From contig NZ_CP120367.1 of NCBI RefSeq assembly GCF_029892045.1, positions 248,001-312,000 on the forward strand: a stretch of DNA of 64,000 nt, in the 5' to 3' direction. Positions 18,365 through 26,422 of this stretch are shown piece by piece. The notes under the pieces were generated by a model that was given only the letters and a program-made list of their open reading frames with translations, had not been told where the DNA came from and did no database searches. Within the stretch, counting starts at the first letter, position 1, and each line of letters begins with the position of its first letter. This DNA is from Sinorhizobium numidicum. GTDB lineage: Bacteria; Pseudomonadota; Alphaproteobacteria; Rhizobiales; Rhizobiaceae. Both the position numbers and the translations under genes were made by a program.

Positions 18365-19314
18365 GTAGCTGTTCCAGATGACCGGTTGATCAGCCGCCGT
18401 CTTCGGTGTTGTGGAGTTGGGTGCGCAGGCCGATTGTTTCGCCGTCGGTGTCTAGTCTGCCGATTGGAGCCCCAAGCAGTCACGACATTACACTTGACGT
18501 TGATCGACCATGCCCCGAGCCCGATCAACCCGGATTCATCCTACCGGCACGAGCGGGGGTAAGGAAAGGTGAGATAGGCTTCTCCGTTCGGATGAGCCAG
18601 TACGCGCACTGGATCAATCGCGCTGCTAGGGCATAGACTCATGTTCGGCCCCTTTTGCGGAAGCATGAGTGTGTTGGCGCATTCCGGAGAGGCTTGACTG
18701 CCGTCGTGGCTAGAGCGGCAGTCCTCTCAATGTCGTCGGCGGCCGTCGCAAGATACGTCCTACAGGGCGCACTGATCTGCTGGAAACTACTAAGACACTT
18801 CAAGAGCAGTCCTTTGGGGCCACTAGGGCTGCCATACATGTATGATTTTTGTTCATGATGGGCGGCGCCTGGTTCTTCGAGATTGTGAGGAGCGACAGCA
18901 CGGCTGCAGGCCTAGACGAGCCGGGACGACATGCTTTTGAGGAACCGCAGTGGCGCCAGGGGCTCGCTAAGGCTCGTATTCGTCGGCGTGAGGCGACACA
19001 ACGCGCGCGGCCCGCGCCGTTTTCAACCCGCCCGCCGAACCTACCTCCAGTTAGATTCGCTGTGCCCGCCGCGGCGGATGCTCCGACGGTACGCTGCCCG
19101 GAGCCGCCCTATAGTTCTTTAGACGTATAATCTTAAAGGCCATACGGCGATCTGGGGCGACCAAACGACTATTTTACTTAAGCTTCTTATATTTCCCGGA
19201 GTAGTTTTGTAGACAATCTGAGAATATGGGCGGCAGAGAGACCTCCAAGGTTCAGATTATACTCAGGATGACTTTACTGTAACTCTTGAGACAGAAGCAC
19301 GTGAAGTGCGGCAT
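18365..19314. other. Long non-coding or degenerate tract
   Basis: About 950 bases with no supportable gene. Short frames are present but show no recognisable domain. The last 200 bases are AT-rich, including TATAAT at 19124-19129, and probably hold the promoter of the following mutase gene, although no good -35 was found. The tract may be eroded mobile DNA. Confidence 0.45.
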
Positions 19315-20775
19315 ATGACGCAAACGCTCGTGACCAAGCAGTTGAACGCTATGAAATTTGGTACCAGCGGCCTTCGCGGGCCGACCGTTGATCTGGTCGA
19401 AATTGGCGCTAAAACCTATGCGACAGCATTCGGTCGGTACCTGCTTGAGACCGGAAAAGCTCAGGCGGGGGATCCGGTTTTGATCGGTGGGGATCTCCGC
19501 GAATCGAGTCCTGAGATCAAGAATATCTGTGGCTCTGTTTTGGAAAGACTTTGCTTCAGGATACTTGACTGCGGCACGGTTCCCACGCCTGCACTGGCGT
19601 TCTACGGCTCAAAATTGAAAGTTGCCAGCTTGATGGTGACCGGCTCGCACATTCCGGCTGACCGCAACGGAATTAAATTTTATGGTGCCGACGGTGAAAT
19701 TGACAAAGCGGATGAAGCGGCAATAGCCGACTTGGCGGCTATCATCTCAGCCACCGATGACGCACCAGTCGGGCGCAGGGTCTCGGCCGAAGATCATTCG
19801 GATAGATGCCTTAATCTCTTTCGCCAGCGGAATGCAAAGCTGCTTGGCGATGGCGCGCTGGCGGGTCTTAAGATCGGCATCTATCAACACAGCAGCGTTG
19901 CTCGTGATCTGATCGCGGCGCTCCTTTCAAAATATGGGGCGCATGTTCTGCCTCTCGCGCGTTCAGAAGTATTCATACCTGTTGATACCGAAGCCATCTC
20001 ACATAAGACAATCATGCTTCTTAAAACGTGGGCTTTCTCGCATAGGGTTGACGCGATCGTTTCCGCAGATGGTGACGGCGACAGACCACTCATCACGGAC
20101 GAAACGGGCACGCCGCTTCGCGGCGACCTTATAGGAGTAATGACTGCTCAATTCCTCGGTGCAAAGACGATTGTTACGCCCGTCACATCCAATTCGGGGA
20201 TCGAAGCGCTAGGCCTCTTCACCGTCACGCGGACCAAGGTCGGTTCTCCCTTCGTAATCGTTGGAATGGAAGAGGCTCTGGCTGCTTCCAAGGATCGGGT
20301 TTTAGGCTTCGAGGCCAATGGCGGAGTGCTAACCGGCGATGCTTTTGACGTTGGCGGATATCGCCTGGAGGCACTGCCTACCCGCGACTGCATCCTGCCG
20401 ATTCTCGCCGTACTCTCGCTAGTGAAAGCGCAAAAAAGACCGCTTTCAGTTATCGCGCAGTCGTACCAATTGCCTGTCGCTGTTGCGGACCGTCTGGAAA
20501 ATTTCCCTGTCGAGACCAGCGCGGGCTTGCTGAGCTATCTCCGTGCTTCTGGTGCTAATCTGTCAGCCTTTTTACGGGAAATCGGTCAGGTCACATCAAC
20601 GAACGACATCGACGGTATTCGCGTTACGTTGGCGGAAGGACGCACTATCCATTTCCGGCCTTCAGGCAATGCGCCCGAGCTGCGCTGCTACGCCGAGGCT
20701 GCGACTGAGACCGCCGCATTGGAATTGTTGAATGCTGGACTTACCCGGCTGAGGCTTTGGGCAACAGGCATGTAG
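19315..20775 (+). CDS. manB: Phosphomannomutase/phosphohexomutase
   Basis: About 486 residues from ATG 19315; GTG 19306 and ATG 19351 are alternatives. It shows the alpha-D-phosphohexomutase signatures in order: FGTSGLRG, the phosphoserine loop TGSHIPADRNG, the metal loop SADGDGDRPL, the sugar loop EANGG and the phosphate-binding RPSGNAPELR. It interconverts mannose-6-phosphate and mannose-1-phosphate. The next gene makes GDP-mannose, so the pair is a GDP-mannose module like noeK/noeJ or exoC-type pairs in rhizobia. Its loop reads TGSH rather than the common TASH. Confidence 0.85.
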   Translation: MTQTLVTKQLNAMKFGTSGLRGPTVDLVEIGAKTYATAFGRYLLETGKAQAGDPVLIGGDLRESSPEIKNICGSVLERLCFRILDCGTVPTPALAFYGSKLKVASLMVTGSHIPADRNGIKFYGADGEIDKADEAAIADLAAIISATDDAPVGRRVSAEDHSDRCLNLFRQRNAKLLGDGALAGLKIGIYQHSSVARDLIAALLSKYGAHVLPLARSEVFIPVDTEAISHKTIMLLKTWAFSHRVDAIVSADGDGDRPLITDETGTPLRGDLIGVMTAQFLGAKTIVTPVTSNSGIEALGLFTVTRTKVGSPFVIVGMEEALAASKDRVLGFEANGGVLTGDAFDVGGYRLEALPTRDCILPILAVLSLVKAQKRPLSVIAQSYQLPVAVADRLENFPVETSAGLLSYLRASGANLSAFLREIGQVTSTNDIDGIRVTLAEGRTIHFRPSGNAPELRCYAEAATETAALELLNAGLTRLRLWATGM

Positions 20776-20776
20776 C

Positions 20777-22240
20777 ATGGAACCTCCTGCTCACCAGGAA
20801 GCCCTTTACTTGCCCGGGAAAATTGTTCCGGTGATAATGGCAGGCGGCAAGGGTACACGGCTATGGCCGCTCTCTCGTTCAGCGTCGCCGAAGCAATTCA
20901 TCCAGCTTATTGGCGATCGAACGCTCTTCCAAAAGACGCTTTTGCGCATCTCCAACTCGGACATCTACGAAGCCGCCGTCGTTGTTACCAATGAAGAGTT
21001 CCGCTTCCTTGCAGCAGAACAGGCACGCAAGATAGGTGTTGGTTTGAGCACGATTGTACTTGAACCAATGGCGCGTAACACAGCCGCGGCAGTTGCCGCG
21101 GCTGCCGCCGTGGCATCGCACCTCTTCGGTGAAGAATGTATCATTCACGTATTAGCCTCCGATCACGAGATCACCGTCGACCAGTCTTATCTCGAGGCAA
21201 ATTCAATCGCGCGCGTGGAGGCTGCAAACGGGAAATTGGTGACGTTCGGTATTACGCCTACCGAGCCGGCAACTGGCTATGGCTACATCGAGGTCGGCGC
21301 AGCGCTTTCGAGTGGAGCCTATTCCGTCCGTCGTTTTGTTGAAAAGCCGGCTTTCCAAAGAGCGCTCGAGATGTTGTCAACGGGCGGCTTTTATTGGAAT
21401 TCCGGCATGTTTATGTTCTCAATATCGACATTGCTAAATGAGCTTGCCGAGCATGCCCCGGAGGTACTAAAGGCTACGAATTTGGCGGTATCGAAAGCGG
21501 TAAGCGATCTCGATTTCGTGCGTCTTGACGGTGACGCCTTCGGAAAATGCCCCGACATATCTATCGATTACGCGATCATGGAAAAGACATCGAGGGCAGT
21601 GGTTGTGCCTTCTGTTTTCGAATGGTCCGACCTTGGGAGCTGGGATTCGGTCTGGAAGGCGAGCACACACGATAAGAACGACAATGTCGCTTCCGCAAAC
21701 ACAACGTTAACAAATACCAAAAGCTCGTTGATTATGACCCATGGCGCACATCTCGCCGTACATGGGCTTGAAGGCGTTGCCGTAATCGCCAGCGAGGATG
21801 CCGTTTATGTCGGTCGTCTTAGGGATAGCCAAGACGTCGGCAAGGTTGTGAGAATCCTTGCATCCATGCCTGCTACCGCGAAGCTTACCGAAACGCATCC
21901 GACTACTTATCGGCCCTGGGGCGGTTGTACGACCGTCTTAAATGGCGACCGTTTTCAAGTAAGACGCATCTTTGTCACACAAGGAAAGAGGCTGTCACTC
22001 CAGCGGCACCATCATCATTCCGAGCATTGGATCGTCGTCAAAGGAACTGCAGAAGTGACCGTTGGCGAAAATGTGCAACTGCTGCGGGAGAATGAATCAG
22101 TCTGTATTCCGCTTGGCGAAGCGCATCGGCTTGCAAATCCCGGCAGAACAGTGCTCGAAGTTATTGAGATACAGACCGGTTCCTATCTCGGCGAGGACGA
22201 CATCATTCGCATCTCCGACGAGTTTGGAAGGAGTGAATAA
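20777..22240 (+). CDS. manC: Mannose-1-phosphate guanylyltransferase/mannose-6-phosphate isomerase
   Basis: A 487-residue type II bifunctional enzyme. The N-terminal nucleotidyltransferase has MAGGKGTRLWPLSRSASPKQ and a VEKP motif. The C-terminal cupin has the RPWG motif, QRHHHHSEHW metal-binding histidines and SVCIPLGEAHRL. It makes GDP-mannose, the precursor of mannosyl, GDP-fucosyl or GDP-rhamnosyl residues. It begins one base after the mutase stop, so it is a clear two-gene operon. NoeJ of Sinorhizobium fredii-type strains is the closest functional analogue I recall. Confidence 0.92.
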   Translation: MEPPAHQEALYLPGKIVPVIMAGGKGTRLWPLSRSASPKQFIQLIGDRTLFQKTLLRISNSDIYEAAVVVTNEEFRFLAAEQARKIGVGLSTIVLEPMARNTAAAVAAAAAVASHLFGEECIIHVLASDHEITVDQSYLEANSIARVEAANGKLVTFGITPTEPATGYGYIEVGAALSSGAYSVRRFVEKPAFQRALEMLSTGGFYWNSGMFMFSISTLLNELAEHAPEVLKATNLAVSKAVSDLDFVRLDGDAFGKCPDISIDYAIMEKTSRAVVVPSVFEWSDLGSWDSVWKASTHDKNDNVASANTTLTNTKSSLIMTHGAHLAVHGLEGVAVIASEDAVYVGRLRDSQDVGKVVRILASMPATAKLTETHPTTYRPWGGCTTVLNGDRFQVRRIFVTQGKRLSLQRHHHHSEHWIVVKGTAEVTVGENVQLLRENESVCIPLGEAHRLANPGRTVLEVIEIQTGSYLGEDDIIRISDEFGRSE

Positions 22241-22519
22241 GGCTGAGCCATCATCTGATGTCTGATGGCACTAAATATGCCGCTATAATGTTGTAAAGGC
22301 GGTAGTTCGATTGGCATTGACCTCCAGCCTTCGCGAGTCCTTGCGGACCTCATCGACAAGCTGTCGGCGGCGGACGGGGCCTTAGAGCCTGCAGCATCGG
22401 CTTGTGAGCGTCAGGTCGGCGACGCCCGTTTTTTCCTCGTCGGACTGACGCATGTGCTTCGCAGGCGCTGTTGCGGGACCATCTTTCGGGACTGAGCGCA
22501 AGCCAAGACGCCGACATGA

Positions 22520-23101
22520 TCAGACGCGGTCCAGGAACTCAAGCACTCGGATGGTGAGTAGCGCGGTCGCATCGGCGTCGTACGACGGGAGCGAGCTGTC
22601 GGCGAAGTAGTGCTGATCGCCGGGGTACAGGAAAAGCTCCGCGTCCTCGACCTTCTCGACAATCTCGCGGGCGGCGTCGATGTCGCCCTCGCCGACGAAG
22701 ATCGGGTCGTTGTCCATACCGTGGATTTGGACCGCGACGCCGTCCGGCCAGGGGCCGAAGGCCCACTCGCCACTGATCGGCAGGCAAGAGTGGAAGAGCA
22801 GGGCTCCGCGGGCTCCGGGCCGTGTCTGTGCCAGCTTCTGTGCCGGCAGCACACCGAACGAGAACCCGGCGTAGACGAGCTCGGGAGGCAGTTCGTCGGC
22901 GACGCGGACGCCGCGCTCCCGCATTTCGTCGAATCCGATTTCACCGATATAGGCGAGACCCTCATCGATACTCTGGAACGTGCGTCCGTCGAACAGGTCC
23001 GGCGTGTGCACGATGTGACCGCTGGCCCGCACGTCGTCGGCGAACGCGCGCACACCCGGGGTCAGCCCCTGTGCGTGGTGGAACAGCAAGACCTCAGCCA
23101 T
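22520..23101 (-). CDS. Dienelactone hydrolase-family protein
   Basis: A 193-residue alpha/beta hydrolase. It starts MAEVLLFHHAQGLTPGVRAF, has the nucleophile elbow GFSFG near residue 80, and a DQHYF histidine near the C-terminus. Classical dienelactone hydrolase uses cysteine as nucleophile; here it is serine. The composition and DADATALLTIRVLEFLDR ending look actinobacterial. It is flanked by IS66 and IS3 debris and has no metabolic neighbours, so it is probably mobile cargo. The substrate is unknown. Confidence 0.75.
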   Translation of the reverse strand: MAEVLLFHHAQGLTPGVRAFADDVRASGHIVHTPDLFDGRTFQSIDEGLAYIGEIGFDEMRERGVRVADELPPELVYAGFSFGVLPAQKLAQTRPGARGALLFHSCLPISGEWAFGPWPDGVAVQIHGMDNDPIFVGEGDIDAAREIVEKVEDAELFLYPGDQHYFADSSLPSYDADATALLTIRVLEFLDRV

Positions 23102-23239
23102 ACAGGCCTCCGGGTGGGATGGTGTGGTGCACGTTCGATCACTCTACAGCATCATCGCCTCGCCGGGAAGAATGCGCACACGTTATAGGAGTAACGTCTG
23201 CGACCCAGGTGACGGCCGTCATAATTCGGCTCGAATAAG

Positions 23240-23447
23240 CGGCGCTCTCAGGCCACGGCCTTGGGCGTCGTGCTTGCAGCCTAAGCCCAGGCAGCAGGTC
23301 ATCGAGTTGGCTGTTCGGATGGCCGTTGACGATCCTGCTGAGGACGTCGGCCAGACCGTCGTCGATGAAGCGGGGCAACCCGTCCCAGCGCGAGAGCGCA
23401 TAGCGGATTGCCTCGGCGAGCTTCCTCTTCCCCATGGCGGCGAGCAT
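23240..23447 (-). pseudogene. IS66-family transposase (TnpC) remnant with internal deletion
   Basis: The minus frame reads GKRKLAEAIRYALSRWDGL then FIDDG, typical of IS66 TnpC, but jumps directly to VLSRIVNGHPNSQLDDLLP, which belongs near the C-terminus. The intervening segment with the catalytic Glu (the IEIDNNTVERSIRP region) is missing. It is an inactive remnant. Confidence 0.75.
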
Positions 23448-23569
23448 CCGCGCAGACCGACATCTCGCCGCGATCCGGCCTTGGTGCTATGCATAAACTC
23501 TGTGATCGTCATATGTCGAAGCCCTCTTTGGCCCGACCATCAACGATCAAACCTGAACCGGAAGGTGGG

Positions 23570-23778
23570 GTCAAAACACTGCTTACTGCGCTTCACCTCG
23601 GATGGCATCATCCCACTATAGCGCTTGCGCCAGTTGTAGAACGTGGCATCCGATATCCCTGCCTTCCGGCAGACCTCAGCTATAGGTGTGCCTTCCTCCG
23701 CTTAGCGCAGAATGAAGGCGATATGTGCCTCCGTGAACTTCGACGTCTTAATGGAACTCTTTTTGCCCAATACCGGGA
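23570..23778 (-). pseudogene. IS3-family OrfA remnant
   Basis: Read on the minus strand the frame gives KKSSIKTSKFTEAHIAFILR, a stop codon, then AEEGTPIAEVCRKAGISDAT and FYNWRKRYSGMMPSEVKR. This is the helix-turn-helix OrfA of IS3-group elements, with a nonsense codon where glutamine is expected. No OrfB is seen, so this is debris. Confidence 0.75.
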
Positions 23779-23998
23779 GCATAATCGGAAAATTCCAGTT
23801 TAGAGCGATCCGATTTTCGGGAGGCACATCATGAAATATGTCCCCTGATGGCCATGTTCCCACGCAGCCCCTGCATGGGATGACACAACGGTGTCGATCC
23901 TGGCGCGTGGCAATGCACGGCCCCGTTCTGGAAGCGCTGACTGTGAGCCTTCTGTCTACGCCGACGGTCCGATCGAAAGCAGGTTGACGCCCAACTGC
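23779..23998. other. Non-coding tail of the IS debris
   Basis: About 220 bases between the IS3 remnant and the GT2 gene. It holds no recognised gene or IS end. Confidence 0.3.
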
Positions 23999-25219
23999 CT
24001 ACGTTCGGTTTTCTCCTGAGATCTTTTTCTTGCGGTCAGTCCTGATCCAGCCTTCCTTGGTGCCGCCAAGCAAGGCAGTCGGATAGAGTTTTAGTTTCCA
24101 CAAGACGTAACGTGGAATCTTACCTATTGCGCTCGCAGGGAGTGCCTTGCGCCCATGGACAAGCCAGGCAACCACTGTTGCGAGTAATACCAGAAGCAGG
24201 TTTGTTGCACCGATCACCAAGGGCCACACCGACACATCCGCTGCGGCGATCACTCCAGCTACGAGCATCATTGATACGAGGAGAAGCCCGAGCAGTGTCA
24301 AAGGCGGCACCATCAGGTCCAACGTAAGCGCGAGGCGGGCCAGATTTCGAAGTATCAGAGGATCCACCAGAGATCGCAACTCCGTTCGAATCATGTCCAG
24401 ATGGCCTCCTTCCCAGCGACGGCGTTGCGAGTTAGCTCCCTCCTTAGAAAAAGGAAATTGGCTGGTAACAAGCGCGTGCTCACAGAACCGTGGCGCGTAT
24501 CCAGCGCTCGCGAGATCCAGTCCGAGCTTCATATCTTCAACTCGGCTTGCATGAGCGACATCCACACAGCGTAAAGCCTGCCAAGGGATCGCAAACCCCG
24601 TGCCGGTAGCTTGGCACGGTAGGCCCAAACGGGTGAGTCCGAGCGGTCTCACATAGTTTTTGACGAGGAACGCAAATTCGGCGACCGAAAAATTGAGCCC
24701 AGCTGCAGCAGGCGCTGTCATCAGGTTCCGCGACTGAGCCGGCCTGCCGCTGTCAACAACCGCTGCAACAAGGCTCTCCAGCGCGTTCGCTCCAAGATCG
24801 CAGTCCGCATCTACCAACATCACAATGTCTGGCGGCGCCTTCTCCAGGTAACGAAGGCCTGCGTCGAGTGCAAAACCTTTGCCTCGGCGCTGCGCGTCAA
24901 ACCGTTCAATAACTTCCGCTCCTGCCGCCCGTGCGACCGCAGCGGTTCGGTCTGAACAGTTATCGGCCACCACGACCAACCGATCTCGGTCGCCCAACTG
25001 ACGACCGATACTGGCGAGGGTCGTTGCGATGCCATTTTCTTCGTTGTGTGCAGGCACTAGGACGGATACAGCGGCGTCGCCTTTCCGTCCCAGTCCGGCG
25101 AGACGCCTCGTTCGTAGCGGCAGACTGCCGATCAGGCACTCCATCGCGTAAAGTGCACTCGGTATTGAAAGGGCCGCAGACACGCCGAAGACTGCGTAGC
25201 ACAAAAAGGTGCTCAGCAT
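23999..25219 (-). CDS. Membrane GT2 glycosyltransferase with QxxRW motif
   Basis: A 406-residue protein with an N-terminal membrane segment and then a GT2 domain: VSVLVPAHNEENGIATTLASI, VVADNCSDRT, a DADCDLG metal site and RVEDMKLGLDL. SQRRRWEGG corresponds to the Q(Q/R)xRW motif of processive or membrane-bound GT2 enzymes. Two or three C-terminal membrane segments follow. This layout resembles ExoU-like and chitooligosaccharide-synthase-like enzymes, though processivity cannot be decided. It is transcribed leftward from an AT-rich region. Confidence 0.85.
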   Translation of the reverse strand: MLSTFLCYAVFGVSAALSIPSALYAMECLIGSLPLRTRRLAGLGRKGDAAVSVLVPAHNEENGIATTLASIGRQLGDRDRLVVVADNCSDRTAAVARAAGAEVIERFDAQRRGKGFALDAGLRYLEKAPPDIVMLVDADCDLGANALESLVAAVVDSGRPAQSRNLMTAPAAAGLNFSVAEFAFLVKNYVRPLGLTRLGLPCQATGTGFAIPWQALRCVDVAHASRVEDMKLGLDLASAGYAPRFCEHALVTSQFPFSKEGANSQRRRWEGGHLDMIRTELRSLVDPLILRNLARLALTLDLMVPPLTLLGLLLVSMMLVAGVIAAADVSVWPLVIGATNLLLVLLATVVAWLVHGRKALPASAIGKIPRYVLWKLKLYPTALLGGTKEGWIRTDRKKKISGENRT

Positions 25220-25506
25220 TTGCCCTCCTTGCTAACGATAACATTTCGAGCATGACACAATAACAATGCAGGCGGTCAATATATCTCTCAGGACTTGTAA
25301 ATACCTCCTTCGTGCAAGGGTGGATAATATTTGTCGTAAATACAGCAAAAAGGGCACTCTTGCCTACGTCAATTGATGTCGTCCCGGCTGATTGAGCCAC
25401 GGTATTGAAATGTTAAAATTCGACGTACCAAAACAGATCACGCGAAGTGTTTGGAAAATAGACCTGACTTTGCAGCCACCTATCGCGAGGAGAACGAGGA
25501 ACGTCG
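25220..25506. promoter_or_regulatory. AT-rich divergent intergenic region
   Basis: About 287 bases separate the leftward GT2 gene and the rightward WecG-like gene. They are clearly AT-richer than the genes and must hold promoters for both directions. No specific operator was identified. A GAGGAA ribosome site precedes the ATG at 25507. Confidence 0.45.
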
Positions 25507-26301
25507 ATGGCGGGTTCAGCTCTCTTGTCCCCTGTGGAGGTATACGACGCAAGGCGAAGGCATTATTTTTTGGGCGCGCCGTTTGACTGTATAGCCAAAA
25601 AAACAGTCGTGGATCTCGTCAACAACTGCGGCTCCGACGCGCGCTTTCGCTACGTAGTTACACCCAATGTCGACCATGTCGTAAGGCTGAATAAAAACAC
25701 GATGCTCGCTCCGTGCTATGATCATGCTTGGTTATCACTTTGCGATAGTCAGCCGATCGCAAGGTTGGCAAAGATTCTATCGCTGGATTTGCCTCTTGTG
25801 ACCGGTTCAGACCTTACAGCCGTTCTTTTCAGCTCGGTGATCCAAAATGGCGACCGTATCACGTTGATCGCGGCGAATGCGACCATTGTTCGCGCTCTTG
25901 AGCTGGCGTATCCGGGCGTTTGTTTTCGGGGTCTTGTACCTCCCGATGCGGTAGGGTCGGACCCTGCAGCCTTAGAGGACTGTGTGGATTTCGCCATACG
26001 GGAGGGGGCACGCTTCATCTTTATCGCGATTGGTTCACCGCAGTCGGAGAAGATTGCACATGCGATGTTAACTCATCCCGAAGCGCAGGGCATCGGCTTC
26101 TGCGTAGGCGCTAGTTTAGAATTTCTCATAGGAAGCAAGAAGCGCGCGCCCGCTTGGATGCGCCGGGCAGGGATTGAATGGCTACACCGGCTTGCGTCGG
26201 ATCCGAAAAGGTTGTGGCGACGCTATGTCTTTGCGATCGTACCACTAATACGTCTTTTCGCCGGAGAGGTAGCTCGGAGGCACTACCCTAGGCTTCGATA
26301 A
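25507..26301 (+). CDS. WecG/TagA/CpsF-family glycosyltransferase (GT26)
   Basis: A 264-residue protein with the GT26 features in order: FLGAPFDCI, YVVTPNVDHVVRLN, SQPIARLAKI, LPLVTGSDL, FIAIGSPQSEKIA and a C-terminal WMRRAGIEWLHRLASDPKRL. Related enzymes transfer N-acetylmannosamine, N-acetylmannosaminuronate or glucose onto undecaprenyl-linked acceptors. In rhizobial EPS loci the members act early in repeat-unit assembly. The start is supported by a GAGGAA ribosome site. The next gene begins 121 bases downstream. Confidence 0.9.
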   Translation: MAGSALLSPVEVYDARRRHYFLGAPFDCIAKKTVVDLVNNCGSDARFRYVVTPNVDHVVRLNKNTMLAPCYDHAWLSLCDSQPIARLAKILSLDLPLVTGSDLTAVLFSSVIQNGDRITLIAANATIVRALELAYPGVCFRGLVPPDAVGSDPAALEDCVDFAIREGARFIFIAIGSPQSEKIAHAMLTHPEAQGIGFCVGASLEFLIGSKKRAPAWMRRAGIEWLHRLASDPKRLWRRYVFAIVPLIRLFAGEVARRHYPRLR

Positions 26302-26422
26302 TAGACCGAGCGCGATTTGCCCCGTAGGGCGACGAATCCGGCAGCCTGAAATCGGAGCTCGCAGGTTGCCTATATGGCGTCCACCGTCTGCTTCGCCGTT
26401 GGAACGAGCCGAGGTACCAGAG

